Below are positions 18,386 to 27,933 of a stretch of DNA of 64,000 nt, piece by piece. The stretch comes from Zestomonas insulae (GTDB lineage: Bacteria > Pseudomonadota > Gammaproteobacteria > Pseudomonadales > Pseudomonadaceae). How positions within the stretch are numbered: the stretch's first letter is position 1; each line of letters begins with the position of its first letter. Position numbers and translations under genes: made by a program. Below the pieces are notes generated by a model, which had not been told where the DNA came from, ran no database searches, and saw nothing but the letters and a program-made list of their open reading frames with translations. Location of the stretch: contig NZ_JAFEUP010000003.1 of the NCBI RefSeq assembly GCF_016901015.1, forward strand, positions 372,001 to 436,000, written 5' to 3'.

Positions 18386-19516
18386 TCAGGCGAAGTCGGC
18401 GAGGACGATGCGGTCGCGGCCTTCGGCCTTGGCCTGATACAGCGCGTTGTCGACCCGTTTGAAGAACGCTTCGGGGCTGTCGTCGCGCTGCGGGTCGAAG
18501 CTGCCGACGCCGAGGCTGGCGGTCAGCGGCAGGTTGCGCTCGTTGAGGCTGAAACCGCTGGCCAGCAGTTCGCTGCGGAAGCGCTCGGCGAGCACCCGCG
18601 CCTGGTTGGGCAGGGTGTCGGGCATCAGCACGCCGAACTCCTCACCGCCGAGGCGCAGCAGCGCATCGCTGTCGCGGCGGAACACTTCGCGCATGCGCTC
18701 GGCGAACGCCTGCAGGCAGAGGTCGCCACTGGAGTGGCCGAACTCGTCATTGATGCGCTTGAAGAAGTCGATGTCGATCAGCACCAGCGACAGCGGCGTG
18801 TGCTGGCGCCGGGCGACCGCCACCAGGGTCGGGAACAGGTTGTTGAACTGATGGCGGTTGCCCAGCTGGGTCAGGCTATCGGTGCGGCTGAGCTGGTCGT
18901 AGCGCTCGCGCTGCTCGACCAGTTCCTGTTCCAGGGCGATGGTGGTGTGGTACTCCTGGTGGCTGCGGTTGAGCGCCAGCAGCAGGTAGCTGAAGTACAG
19001 CGCGAGGGTCACCAGCTCCGCCTGTTGCTGCTGGTGATCGAGCGCCAGCACCAGCAGGCCGGGCACGTAGAGCAGCAGGATGGCCGTCGTGCAGCGCAGC
19101 TTGCGCATCGAGAAGCTGAACGCCATGGCGGTGCTGAAGGCGATGGTGCTGAGCGTGGCGATCAGCCGCGACGGCGCGAATTCCGGGCGGTACAACGCCC
19201 AGGCATGGGCCAGGCCCCAGCCCAGCGCGGTGAGCAGGATCAGCCCCCAGTGCCGGTCGATCCAGCGCTGCAGGTCGGCGGTGGTTTCCTGGGCGCCGAG
19301 GCGGTGGCTGCGGCGGGCGATCAGCATCAGCGTGAAGAACAGCGTGGCGCCGATACCGAGCGGCAGGATGGCCAGCGGCGTGCTGGAAAAACCCCAGGTC
19401 AGCAGCCAGGCGAGCAGGTAGTAGAAGCCGCCCAGGCGGGTGCGAATCAGGGTGTCCTGCGACTCCCGCCAGAGGGGAAAGTAATCCGGGTGATGCAGGC
19501 GCGACTCGGTGGTCAT
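18386..19516 (-). CDS. Membrane-bound diguanylate cyclase
   Basis: A 376-residue protein with about six hydrophobic helices in the first 190 residues and a C-terminal GGDEF domain (about 210-375). The active-site motif is GGEEF, with the I-site RDSD five residues before it. The linker (RSHQEYHTTIALEQELVEQRERYDQL) is a predicted coiled coil that would transmit dimerisation. No known sensory domain is present in the membrane part. It is convergent with pbpC, with only 12 bases between the stops, and divergent from the chemoreceptor gene. Confidence 0.9.
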   Translation of the reverse strand: MTTESRLHHPDYFPLWRESQDTLIRTRLGGFYYLLAWLLTWGFSSTPLAILPLGIGATLFFTLMLIARRSHRLGAQETTADLQRWIDRHWGLILLTALGWGLAHAWALYRPEFAPSRLIATLSTIAFSTAMAFSFSMRKLRCTTAILLLYVPGLLVLALDHQQQQAELVTLALYFSYLLLALNRSHQEYHTTIALEQELVEQRERYDQLSRTDSLTQLGNRHQFNNLFPTLVAVARRQHTPLSLVLIDIDFFKRINDEFGHSSGDLCLQAFAERMREVFRRDSDALLRLGGEEFGVLMPDTLPNQARVLAERFRSELLASGFSLNERNLPLTASLGVGSFDPQRDDSPEAFFKRVDNALYQAKAEGRDRIVLADFA

Positions 19517-19645
19517 GTTTTTTTGTGATCACAGATTGGCTGATGGCAGCATAGCGCCACTATGCCCACACGGCTGGCCGATTTCCACTGCCGCCTACGA
19601 ACGGTTATCAACCTCCGTGACCGCTCATCCCGACTAAGCATGATT

Positions 19646-19733
19646 TTGTATACACAACCTTAAGTTCGCTGCCGCGCCGGTCGATATAGCAGCAAGGCGC
19701 ACGGGTGGGTGAGGTGCGCAACCTTGTATACAA
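19646..19733 (+). promoter_or_regulatory. Chemoreceptor promoter region: two TGTATACA palindromes around a FliA-like promoter
   Basis: TTGTATACA at 19646-19654 and the perfect palindrome TTGTATACAA at 19724-19733 have centres about 78 bases apart upstream of the chemoreceptor. Both fit the T-x-G-T...A-C-x-A pattern bound by FadR-type GntR regulators. Between them, TTAAGTT (19660-19666) and GTCGATAT (19680-19687) resemble a sigma-28 (FliA) flagellar promoter with spacing one base longer than the E. coli consensus. Both readings are inferences from pattern only. Confidence 0.4.
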
Positions 19734-19758
19734 CTCCTTCCTCTTCCTCAGGTGGACC

Positions 19759-21690
19759 ATGCGAATCTGGCAACGCAGTATCCAGTGGCAACTCACCCTC
19801 AGCATGGGTGCTGCCCTGCTGGTCAGCATCCTTATCGTCATCGGCGTGTACGGCTGGGTGGTCAACCGTCTGGCCGAGCGGGCGCTGGTCGACAACGCGC
19901 TGCCGGCCAGCGTCGAGGCGATCGGCAACGACCTCGAGCGCATCCTCGCCGCACCGCTCACTGCGGCGGCGGACATCGCCGGCAACAGCCTGGTCGGTGA
20001 TTGGCTGGCCGGCGGCGAAGACCCGGCGCGCCAGCCCGATTTCCAGCGCTACCTTGGCGTGTTGCGCAGCCAGCATCAGGCGCTGACCACCTTCATCGTC
20101 TCGGCGGGCAGTGGCAACTACTACACCGACCAGAAGCTCGATCGCACGCTGCAGCGCGGCAAGGCCAGCGATGCCTGGTTCTATGGCTTCCTCGACAGCG
20201 GCCAGGAGCGGCAGCTGGCGATCGACATCGACAAGTCGAACAACGTGCCGAGCCTGTTCATCAACGTACGCATTCGCCAGGACGGCAAGAACCTTGGCGT
20301 GGCCGGCCTCGGCTTCGGCATGCAGGCGATGTCGGAACTGGTGCGCAACTTCCACTTCGGCGAGCGCGGGCGCATCTACCTGGTCGACGACGCCGGCCAG
20401 GTGAAGATCCATCCGCAGGCCGAGCTGAACAACAGCCGCAGCCTCGGCGACCTGCTCGGCGCCGACGTGGCCCGCGAGCTACTCGGCGGCAACGGCAAGG
20501 CGCTGCGCTTCCAGCGCGACGGCGAGACCTACCTGGTGGTGTCGCGCGAACTGAAGAGCCTCGGCTGGCGCCTGGTCAGCGAAGTGCCGGAGGCGGAAAT
20601 CTACGCCGAGGCGCGCCAGGCCATGCTCAGCAGCAGCCTGATCGGCCTGGCCGTGGCGCTGCTGGTGCTTGGCCTGGTGGCGCTGCTGGCGCGCGGTCTG
20701 GTGCGGCCGTTGCAGCAGGTCACCGCGGCGCTGGTGGAGATCGGCGGCGGTGGCGGCGACCTGACTCGCCGTCTCGACGAATCGCGGGCCGACGAGCTGG
20801 GCGATCTGGCGCGCGGCTTCAACCGTTTCCTGGAAAGCCAGCGCAGCCTGATCGGCGAAGTGCTGGCCACCAGTCAACGCCTGCGCGGCTCGGTCGGCCA
20901 GGTCGCCGAAGTGGTGGAGAACACCGCCGGGCGCGCCGGCCGCCAGCGCGAAATGACCGACATGGTCGCCACCGCGGTGCACGAAATGGGCCTCACCGTG
21001 CAGGAGATCGCGCGCAACGCCAGCGACGCCGCGCAGGCGTCGCACAACGCGCGCAGCGAGGCGCTCCAGGCCCGGCAGGTGGTCGGTAGCTCCATCGCGC
21101 ACATCGAAAAGATGTCCGGCGAGATCGGCCACGCTTCGGCGGCGGTCGGCGAACTGGCCCATGAAGTGGCGTCGATCGACCAGGTGTTGTCGGTGATTCG
21201 CGGCATCTCCGAGCAGACCAACCTGCTCGCCCTCAACGCCGCCATCGAGGCGGCGCGCGCCGGCGAGCTGGGCCGCGGCTTCGCGGTGGTCGCCGACGAG
21301 GTGCGCACCCTGGCCAGCCGTACCCAGGCCTCGACCGGCGAAATCCAGCAGATGATCGAGCGCCTGAAGAGCGGCGCCGACAGCGCGGTGCATTCCATGC
21401 AGGCCGGGCAGGCCGCCACCGGCACCGGTGTCGAAGCCACCCAGCGCACCGGTGTGTCGCTTAGCGCGATCACCGAGCAGGTCGAGCGCATCAGCGATAT
21501 GAACACCCAGGTCGCCACCGCCACCGAGGAGCAGTCCTCGGTGACCGAGGAGATCAACCGCAACGTGCAGGGCATCGCCGACCTGGCGCACGCCACCTCC
21601 GCCGACACCGAGCGTTGCCGCACGGACTGCCAGACTTTGCGCGCGCTGGCCGACGACCTGACTCGGCAGATGGGTAGCTTCCGCCTGTAA
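19759..21690 (+). CDS. Methyl-accepting chemotaxis protein
   Basis: A 643-residue transmembrane chemoreceptor. The first helix is at about 13-33, a periplasmic ligand-binding region of the double-Cache type follows (about 35-290, with the typical [11 protein letters not shown] and WFYGFLDS segments), the second helix is at about 295-316, then a HAMP domain and a long cytoplasmic signalling coiled coil. The hairpin tip reads [19 protein letters not shown] (from about 485), the CheA/CheW contact site. The ligand is unknown. No CheR-binding pentapeptide is present; the protein ends MGSFRL. The ATG at 19759 has AGGTGG close upstream and gives the normal short cytoplasmic start. Confidence 0.92.
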   Translation: MRIWQRSIQWQLTLSMGAALLVSILIVIGVYGWVVNRLAERALVDNALPASVEAIGNDLERILAAPLTAAADIAGNSLVGDWLAGGEDPARQPDFQRYLGVLRSQHQALTTFIVSAGSGNYYTDQKLDRTLQRGKASDAWFYGFLDSGQERQLAIDIDKSNNVPSLFINVRIRQDGKNLGVAGLGFGMQAMSELVRNFHFGERGRIYLVDDAGQVKIHPQAELNNSRSLGDLLGADVARELLGGNGKALRFQRDGETYLVVSRELKSLGWRLVSEVPEAEIYAEARQAMLSSSLIGLAVALLVLGLVALLARGLVRPLQQVTAALVEIGGGGGDLTRRLDESRADELGDLARGFNRFLESQRSLIGEVLATSQRLRGSVGQVAEVVENTAGRAGRQREMTDMVATAVHEMGLTVQEIARNASDAAQASHNARSEALQARQVVGSSIAHIEKMSGEIGHASAAVGELAHEVASIDQVLSVIRGISEQTNLLALNAAIEAARAGELGRGFAVVADEVRTLASRTQASTGEIQQMIERLKSGADSAVHSMQAGQAATGTGVEATQRTGVSLSAITEQVERISDMNTQVATATEEQSSVTEEINRNVQGIADLAHATSADTERCRTDCQTLRALADDLTRQMGSFRL

Positions 21691-21948
21691 CACAGCCACC
21701 CTGACAGGTAGCCGGTCCGCCTGGTGCGGGCCGCCGAAGCCGTCGCAGTTCCGCGTTTAGCACGGGGGATTGCGTCGGCTTCGTGGTTTTTGCGGCGGGC
21801 TGGTGGCGCTCTGCCGGCTACCCGTCCGTGGCATCGACAGCCCTGGCGCGCGCCGCCCTACTGGCGCCCCACGGCCTGGAGCATGCGGTCCCATTGGCTG
21901 TGTCTGTGGCCTTTGCCACTCACCACTACAAAAACAATGGGTGACCTC

Positions 21949-23646
21949 ATGCACAACCTGCTTGCTTGCCGGCGTTCGCGCTGGCTGACCACCGCGCTCA
22001 CTGGCCTCCTGCTCGGCACCACGTTGGGCAGCGCCGAGGCCGGACCTCAGGTCCAGACTGCCAACGGCGTCGTCGAAGGCGCCGTCGTCAACAACACCCG
22101 GCTGTTCCGCAACATCCCCTACGCCCAGGCGCCGGTGGGCAATCTGCGCTGGCGCGCACCGCAGCCGGCCCAGCCCTGGAGCGGCGTGCTGCAGGCGGTC
22201 GGCGACGCCAAGCTCTGTGCGCAGGGCGGCTCGGAAGTCACCCATAACATCGGTGAAGAGGACTGCCTGGTCCTGCACGTGACCACCCCACCGAACGCCA
22301 CGCCCGGCGCCAAGCTGCCGGTGATGCTGTGGATCCATGGCGGTGCGTTCATGGAAGGTTCCGGTCGACAGTACGACGCGACACAACTGGTCGCGCGCAA
22401 CACCGTGGTGGTGTCGATCAACTACCGCGTGGGCATTTTCGGCTTCCTCGCCCTCGAGGCCCTGCGCAACGAGGCCAGCGATCGCTCGGTCGGCAACTAC
22501 GGGTTGCTGGACCAGCAACTGGCGATGAAATGGGTGCAGCAGAACATCGCCGCCTTCGGTGGCGATCCGCGCAACGTGACCCTGGCCGGCCAGTCGGCGG
22601 GCGCCATGAGCGTGCTGATGCACATGACCATGCCGCCGTCGGCCGGGCTGTTCCAGCGGGCGATCGCCCAGAGCCCGGTGTTCATGGGCGAGGGCGGGCC
22701 GATCACCGACCTGAAAACGGCCATCGGCAAGGGCAGTGCGACTGCGGCGCTGCTGGGCTGTCCAGCCGGTGCCGGGCAGCTGGCGTGCTTGCGCGGCAAA
22801 AATGTCGGCGACCTGCAGAACGCCAGCCTGATGAAGTGGAGCGCGCTGTCGATCAGCACCCAAACCCTGCTGCCGTTCGCCCCGGTGGTGGATGGCGTGG
22901 TGCTGCCGGCCAATCCGACCACCAACCTGATCCGCGGCAACTACCAGAAGGTGCCGCTGCTGATCGGCACCACGCGCGACGAAGCCAAGCCGCTGTTCGC
23001 CGTAGCCCAGTTCGTCACCGGCCACCGACTGACCAGCGACGAGTACAACCAGTTCCTGCAGAACTCGGCGCCCTCGGTGTCCTGGGTCGCGGTGCGCGCG
23101 CTGTATCCGGTGATCGCCTACGGCACACCGGCGGCGGCCGGTTCGGCGCTGCTGTCCGATTCGGCCTTCTCCTGCGCGGCCAACAACCTGCGCAAGCGCA
23201 TGTACCGGAACAGCCCGGTGTACGGCTATGAGTTCGCCGATCCGAACTCGCCGTCGGGCTTCGGCGCCGACCTGCTCGGGCCGACTACCACCCCGGACGT
23301 GCTCGGTGCCGGACATACCGACGAGCTGCCGTTCCTGTTCAACCGGCGCACCGCGGTGGGCAACACGGTCAGCCTGAACGCCAGCCAGACCGAGATGTCC
23401 AGCCGCATGCTCGGCTACTGGACCAACTTCATGAAAACCAGCAACCCGAACGGCTCCGGCCTGCCGACCTGGAAACCGTTCGACGCCAACGGCAACCTGC
23501 TCGGCCTGGAGCGCCAGGGGCTTATGCGCCTGAGGCCGGGCGACACCAAGATGGTCTACTCCAGCGTGTTGCTGAAGGACTTCGAGCAGGAGCACCACTG
23601 CGCCCTGTGGGACACCGTGCTGCCGTTCGCTTCCATCCTGCTGTAA
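21949..23646 (+). CDS. Secreted type-B carboxylesterase, paralogue 1
   Basis: A 565-residue alpha/beta-hydrolase of the carboxylesterase type-B family with a Sec signal peptide (cut near SAEA/GPQVQT). The catalytic triad is complete: Ser216 in GQSAG, Glu345 in RDEAKPLF and His456 in GAGHTDE. The oxyanion loop HGGAF and the EDCL motif are also present. I chose the ATG at 21949 over one at 21937 because GGGTGACC lies just before it and it gives the same N-terminal length as the tandem paralogue downstream. Substrate unknown; family members cleave esters of aromatic or short-chain acids. Terminated by its own hairpin, so not an operon with the next gene. Confidence 0.9.
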   Translation: MHNLLACRRSRWLTTALTGLLLGTTLGSAEAGPQVQTANGVVEGAVVNNTRLFRNIPYAQAPVGNLRWRAPQPAQPWSGVLQAVGDAKLCAQGGSEVTHNIGEEDCLVLHVTTPPNATPGAKLPVMLWIHGGAFMEGSGRQYDATQLVARNTVVVSINYRVGIFGFLALEALRNEASDRSVGNYGLLDQQLAMKWVQQNIAAFGGDPRNVTLAGQSAGAMSVLMHMTMPPSAGLFQRAIAQSPVFMGEGGPITDLKTAIGKGSATAALLGCPAGAGQLACLRGKNVGDLQNASLMKWSALSISTQTLLPFAPVVDGVVLPANPTTNLIRGNYQKVPLLIGTTRDEAKPLFAVAQFVTGHRLTSDEYNQFLQNSAPSVSWVAVRALYPVIAYGTPAAAGSALLSDSAFSCAANNLRKRMYRNSPVYGYEFADPNSPSGFGADLLGPTTTPDVLGAGHTDELPFLFNRRTAVGNTVSLNASQTEMSSRMLGYWTNFMKTSNPNGSGLPTWKPFDANGNLLGLERQGLMRLRPGDTKMVYSSVLLKDFEQEHHCALWDTVLPFASILL

Positions 23647-23650
23647 ACCC

Positions 23651-23685
23651 AACCACCAGGGGCCTGCGGGCCCCTGATGGTTTCT
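23651..23685 (+). terminator. Rho-independent terminator of esterase 1
   Basis: AACCACCAGGGGCC / GGCCCCTGATGGTTT stem with a TGCG loop, starting five bases after the stop codon and followed by TTTCTC. Confidence 0.85.
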
Positions 23686-24149
23686 CGCCGCTATCAGGCT
23701 GCAGATCTTACGAGTAGTCATTACTCCCGCCGTCCCCATGCACCGCGCGGCAAGCGCCGACGCCAGTCATCGTGTCCGGCCGACCGGCAGAGTCTGCGTT
23801 AATCCCCGCCACTCCTGCCCTGCAGACGAGTGCCGCTCGTCATCTGCCGGGCTTTCTGCGCCGCCCATACGGGTGAATCGTTGTCGCTCCGCCCACTGCG
23901 CCGCCCAGCGCGCCTCACCCCTCACGAGGTGCCTATTCCGGGTTATAGCGGCGGATTTGCTAGGAAATGCGCAGTCGTCGGCGTGCGCGCCGACTCACCC
24001 CCCATCACCCCGAGGGATGATTGATCCGCTTTGCACGCAATTCGTTAATGGCGCGTCGCATCGGGACCGAGGCGTTTCCGGGTAGTCCGCGACGCAACGG
24101 CCCGTTCGCGAACGGATCGGGTCAGATAACAACAATAAGGTGACGCGCT
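23686..24149. other. Intergenic region between the two esterases
   Basis: About 460 bases with no supportable gene on either strand. It must hold the promoter of the second esterase. The stretch 24030-24140 is less G+C-rich (TTTGCACGCAATTCGTTAATGG), but I could not assign a clear -35/-10 pair or sigma-54 site. AATAAGGTGACG just before 24150 is the ribosome site. Confidence 0.6.
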
Positions 24150-25841
24150 ATGAAACCACTGCTCGCTTTCCCCAGCCGGCATCGGCTGCCGGCCCTCTGC
24201 GCAGGGCTGTTGATGTACACCGCAATGGGCGCCGCTCAGGCGGGTCCGCAAGTCCAGACCGCTAACGGCGTGATCGAAGGTGCTTCGCTTAACGGCACCA
24301 ATGTCTACCGCAACATTCCCTACGCCAAAGCCCCGGTCGGCGACCTGCGCTGGAAGGCGCCGCAGCCAGCGACGCCGTGGCAGGGTGTGCTGCAGGCGGT
24401 CGGCGAGGGCAAGTATTGCGCGCAGGGTGGCTCGGAAATCAGTGCCGACAAAGGTGAGGAAGACTGCCTGGTGGTGCACGTCACCACCCCGGCCGGCGCC
24501 ACGCCGTCGTCCAATCTGCCGGTGATGTTCTGGATTCACGGCGGCGCCTTCATGGAAGGTTCGGGCCGCACCTTCGACGCCACCGAGTTGGTGAAGAAGA
24601 ACGTCATCGTGGTGTCGATCAACTATCGCCTGGGCGCCTTCGGCTTCCTAGCCCTGAACAGCCTGCGCAACGAAGCCAGCGACCTGTCGACCGGCAACTA
24701 CGGCCTGCTGGATCAGAACCTCGCCATGCAGTGGGCGAAGAACAACATCCAGGCATTCGGCGGCAATCCGGCCAATGTCACCATCGCCGGCGAATCGGCG
24801 GGGGCCATGAGCGCGCTGATGCACCTGACCATGCCCAAATCCGCCGGCCTGTTCAAAGGTGTGATCGCCCAGAGCCCCGTGTTCATGGGCGAGGGCGGGG
24901 TCGTCGCGACTTTGGCCGATGCGGTGCAAAAGGGTGATGCGTTCGCCGACCGGTTGGGCTGCGCCGCCGGAGCCAGCCAGTTGGCCTGCCTGCGCGGCAA
25001 GAGTGTGGCGGAGGTCGCCGCGCAAAGCCGGATGAACTGGAGTGCGCTGCAGATGAGCACCAGCACGATGATCCCGTTTGCGCCGGTGGTCGACGGTGTG
25101 GTGCTGCCCGCCAACCCTGCTACCAGTATCCAGCGTGGCAACTCTCAGGCAGTGCCGGTGCTGATCGGTACCAACCGCAACGAGGCGCAGCCGCTGTTCG
25201 CCGTGGCGCAGTTCGTCACCGGGCATCCGCTGACCAGCGATGAATACAACCAGGTGCTGCAGAACATGGCACCGAGCGTTTCCTGGGTGGCGGTGCGCGG
25301 CCTGTATCCGGTTCTGGCCTATGGCACGCCGGCCGCAGCGGGTACCGCGCTGCTCACCGACTCCACCTTTGCCTGTGCCGCCGGCAACCTGCGCAAGGGC
25401 CTGGAGCGCCGCGCCAGCGTGTATGGCTACGAGTTCAACGACCCGCAGTCGCCGTCCGGTTTCGGTGCCGAAGCCTTGGGCGCCACCCCGGACATTCTCG
25501 GTGCCGGGCATACCGACGAATTGCCGTACATCTTCAATCGCCAGTCGCCGATCGGCGCCTACGTCACCCTGAATGCCAGCCAGCTCGCGCTGTCCGGGCA
25601 GATGGTCAGCTACTGGACCAACTTCATGAAGAGCGGCAATCCCAACGGTTCGTCGCTGCCCACCTGGAAGCCGTTCGACTCCAACGGCAACCTGTTCGGC
25701 CTGGAGCGCGGTGGCCTGCTGCAGCTCAAGCCGAACGACACCAAGATGTTCTATTCGAGCGTGCTGGTGAGCGACTTCAACAAGGCCCACAACTGCGCGC
25801 TGTGGGACACCGTCACGCCGTTCCTGCCAGTGGTGCTGTAG
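24150..25841 (+). CDS. Secreted type-B carboxylesterase, paralogue 2
   Basis: A 563-residue tandem paralogue of the gene at 21949, alignable from end to end by eye. It has a Sec signal peptide (cut near GAAQA/GPQVQT) and the full triad Ser216 (GESAG), Glu345 (RNEAQPLF) and His454 (GAGHTDE), plus HGGAF. The differences are concentrated in the signal peptide, the GESAG versus GQSAG nucleophile elbow and loops near 260-290, so the two probably differ in substrate. Codon use is a little less G+C-rich than in paralogue 1. Own promoter region and own terminator. Confidence 0.9.
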   Translation: MKPLLAFPSRHRLPALCAGLLMYTAMGAAQAGPQVQTANGVIEGASLNGTNVYRNIPYAKAPVGDLRWKAPQPATPWQGVLQAVGEGKYCAQGGSEISADKGEEDCLVVHVTTPAGATPSSNLPVMFWIHGGAFMEGSGRTFDATELVKKNVIVVSINYRLGAFGFLALNSLRNEASDLSTGNYGLLDQNLAMQWAKNNIQAFGGNPANVTIAGESAGAMSALMHLTMPKSAGLFKGVIAQSPVFMGEGGVVATLADAVQKGDAFADRLGCAAGASQLACLRGKSVAEVAAQSRMNWSALQMSTSTMIPFAPVVDGVVLPANPATSIQRGNSQAVPVLIGTNRNEAQPLFAVAQFVTGHPLTSDEYNQVLQNMAPSVSWVAVRGLYPVLAYGTPAAAGTALLTDSTFACAAGNLRKGLERRASVYGYEFNDPQSPSGFGAEALGATPDILGAGHTDELPYIFNRQSPIGAYVTLNASQLALSGQMVSYWTNFMKSGNPNGSSLPTWKPFDSNGNLFGLERGGLLQLKPNDTKMFYSSVLVSDFNKAHNCALWDTVTPFLPVVL

Positions 25842-25851
25842 TCATTGCAAG

Positions 25852-25879
25852 GAAAAAGGAGTCTGCGGACTCCTTTTTC
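25852..25879 (+). terminator. Rho-independent terminator of esterase 2
   Basis: GAAAAAGGAGTC / GACTCCTTTTTC stem with a TGCG loop, ten bases after the stop. Confidence 0.9.
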
Positions 25880-25917
25880 TTGTCCTCGAATGTGGCTGTC
25901 CTGGCTGGCGGAGCGGC

Positions 25918-26367
25918 TTAGCCGCGGCGGATCAGCCAGATGCCGGCGATGATCGCCAGCAGACCGAGCACCTTGCCGACGCTGATCGGCGCCTCGCGGA
26001 AACCGGCCCAGCCGAAGTGATCGAGCAGCAGCGCCATGCCCAGCTGACCGGCGATCACCAGCGCCATGAACAGCAGCGCGCCGACCCGCGGCCCGGCGAA
26101 GGCGGCGGTGACGATGAAGAACACGCCGAGAAAGCCGCCGCACCATTGCCACCAGCTGACCCCGCGCAACACGCCGAACGCCGGCATTTCCCGCTGCACC
26201 AACACCACCAGCAACAACGCCAGGGTGCCGACGCCGAAGGAGATCAGCCCGGCGGCCAGCACGCTGGAGACATGCTTGGCCAACTGACCGTTGATCCCCG
26301 CTTGCAGCGGCAGGCAGGCGCCGGCGATGAGGGGCAGGGCGAGTAACCACCAGACGGGGGCGGACAT
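25918..26367 (-). CDS. DUF606 / YdcZ family DMT-superfamily transporter
   Basis: A 149-residue five-helix membrane protein of the DUF606 family (half-size drug/metabolite transporters that work as dimers). The start LLALPLIAGACLPLQAGINGQL and GQLGMALLLDHFGW are typical, and the length is normal for the half-size form. Substrate unknown. It starts at 26367 behind GGAGACTG; the in-frame ATG further upstream is less likely because it runs into the neighbouring gene. It lies 61 bases after the DUF1835 gene and may share its transcript. Confidence 0.85.
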   Translation of the reverse strand: MSAPVWWLLALPLIAGACLPLQAGINGQLAKHVSSVLAAGLISFGVGTLALLLVVLVQREMPAFGVLRGVSWWQWCGGFLGVFFIVTAAFAGPRVGALLFMALVIAGQLGMALLLDHFGWAGFREAPISVGKVLGLLAIIAGIWLIRRG

Positions 26368-26428
26368 GGGCAGTCTCCTGGCAAAAAAAGGCGCCCAGTA
26401 TGCCGTGTACCCGGGCGCGCGGTGAGGG

Positions 26429-27688
26429 TCAGCGGCGCCAGCTCGGGCGCAACTCAGCATCCAGTGCCCAGTGTGGTTCACCGGCGCGCAAGCGCACGCC
26501 GCCGACCCAGCGTTCCGGCGCCGTGCAATCCAGCCAGTAGCGTTCGCCGGCCAGCACCTGGCGCCCCAGCTCGGTGAGGCGCAGCGGCCGTTGCGGCCAG
26601 GGCAGCTCGGCCTGTTCCTCGTGCAGCAGCGGGGTGGGCGCGTCGATCAACGGGCGTAGCAGGGCGTGGAACATCAGGTCGCCGAGATACGGCAGCGGCT
26701 CGTCGCGGCTCATCAGCTCGGCGAACACCTGGCCGAAGGGCGCGCCGTCGAGGCGCTCGACGATGCGCAGGCTGAGGCGCTCGGTCAGCGACAGGCCGTC
26801 GTGCAGGCCCGGCAGCTCTTGCAGCTGGCGCTGCAGCGCCGGCCCAAGCAACGGCAGCGCCGGCGTGGCGCCGCGCGCCAGCTCGGCCCAGGCGCGCGGG
26901 TCGGCACTGCTGTAGGCCGCCCAGGCCTGGCGGGCCAGTGCCAGCGCGTCGTCGCCGAGCGCGCGGCGCTGCGGCCATAACCAGGCGAGCAGGTCCGGCG
27001 CCAACTGGCCGATGCCGATAAAGCGCTCGATGCCCGGCACCTGGTCGATCTCGATCAGCTCCAGGCGTTGCGGCGGCTGCGCCAGACCGGCTAGCACGCG
27101 GATCAAGAACAGCTGGTCGTAGGCATCCGCCTCGCACCACAGCACCACCCGGCGGCAGCCGCTGAGGCGCGCGAACAGGGCGTACTCGCGTTGCGAGCGC
27201 GCCAGCACCTCGGCGCTGCTGAGGGCGAAGCTGTGGGCGATGAAGTCGGCGCGCAGCGCCAGGTAGTCACTCAGCGGCAGGTCGCGCACCGGGCCCATGG
27301 ACAGCGGGTCGATGAAGGTCTCGAATTCGCCCTGGAAGCCGGCCAGGCGCAGGCTGTGCTCGATGTCGTTGCCGCAGCGCAGGTGCAGGGTGCCGGGTTC
27401 GTCGTCGGCGATGAAGCTCGGCTGGCGCGCGGCGAAGGCGATGGCGTCGAGGTGTGCTTTGAGTTTCGGCCAGCTGGCGAAGCCCAGCTCGCGGGCGATC
27501 AGGCATTGCGCATCGGCCAGCTGCACGCTGGCCGGCGTGGCTTTGAGGCGCTGCCCGTGCAGCAGCGCCCAGGCGGCCGCGTCGTCGGCCTTGAGCCGGC
27601 GCAGCAGTTCCTTGGCGCGTTTGCGTTGTTGCTCGAGATTGATGCGGCCGTCGGTGCAGGCCGCGGCGAAGCGGATGGAAGTGGACAT
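26429..27688 (-). CDS. DUF1835 domain-containing protein
   Basis: A 419-residue cytoplasmic protein. Residues 1-85 are a helical region seen in front of ankyrin or DUF1835 proteins (RINLEQQRKRAKELLRR, ARELGFASWPKLKAHL). The DUF1835 domain follows at about 100-220, with LHLRCGNDIEHSLRLAG and FIDPLSMGPV, then a DUF3658-like helical part. The function is unknown. It is divergent from fdnG, with 245 bases between, and begins at 27688 behind AAGGGG. No link to the formate dehydrogenase is evident. Confidence 0.8.
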   Translation of the reverse strand: MSTSIRFAAACTDGRINLEQQRKRAKELLRRLKADDAAAWALLHGQRLKATPASVQLADAQCLIARELGFASWPKLKAHLDAIAFAARQPSFIADDEPGTLHLRCGNDIEHSLRLAGFQGEFETFIDPLSMGPVRDLPLSDYLALRADFIAHSFALSSAEVLARSQREYALFARLSGCRRVVLWCEADAYDQLFLIRVLAGLAQPPQRLELIEIDQVPGIERFIGIGQLAPDLLAWLWPQRRALGDDALALARQAWAAYSSADPRAWAELARGATPALPLLGPALQRQLQELPGLHDGLSLTERLSLRIVERLDGAPFGQVFAELMSRDEPLPYLGDLMFHALLRPLIDAPTPLLHEEQAELPWPQRPLRLTELGRQVLAGERYWLDCTAPERWVGGVRLRAGEPHWALDAELRPSWRR

Positions 27689-27933
27689 ACGAACCCCTTG
27701 TGCTGGCCTGGTCCGCTGGGAGGCCGGGAGTCGTATGACGAAATCGGCAAATGCAGCCTGGGCGCAGCCCTTTCCGCGGACGGGTGGCGTGGCGAACGCC
27801 GTGTCCGACTATAGCCGAGGCTCTAGGCCGCGGCCAAGCGCGGCGCGCCTGGCGCCGCACCGCTGCTGAACTATCTTTACTGATTCAAGGTCTCGGCTAT
27901 GTATCGAGACTCTGCCTGATCAGGAGACGCACG

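Noticed and set aside
27880..27895. Anr/Fnr box upstream of fdnG (ACTGATTCAA)
   Set aside because: Only one half resembles TTGAT-N4-ATCAA, so it is not a credible site.
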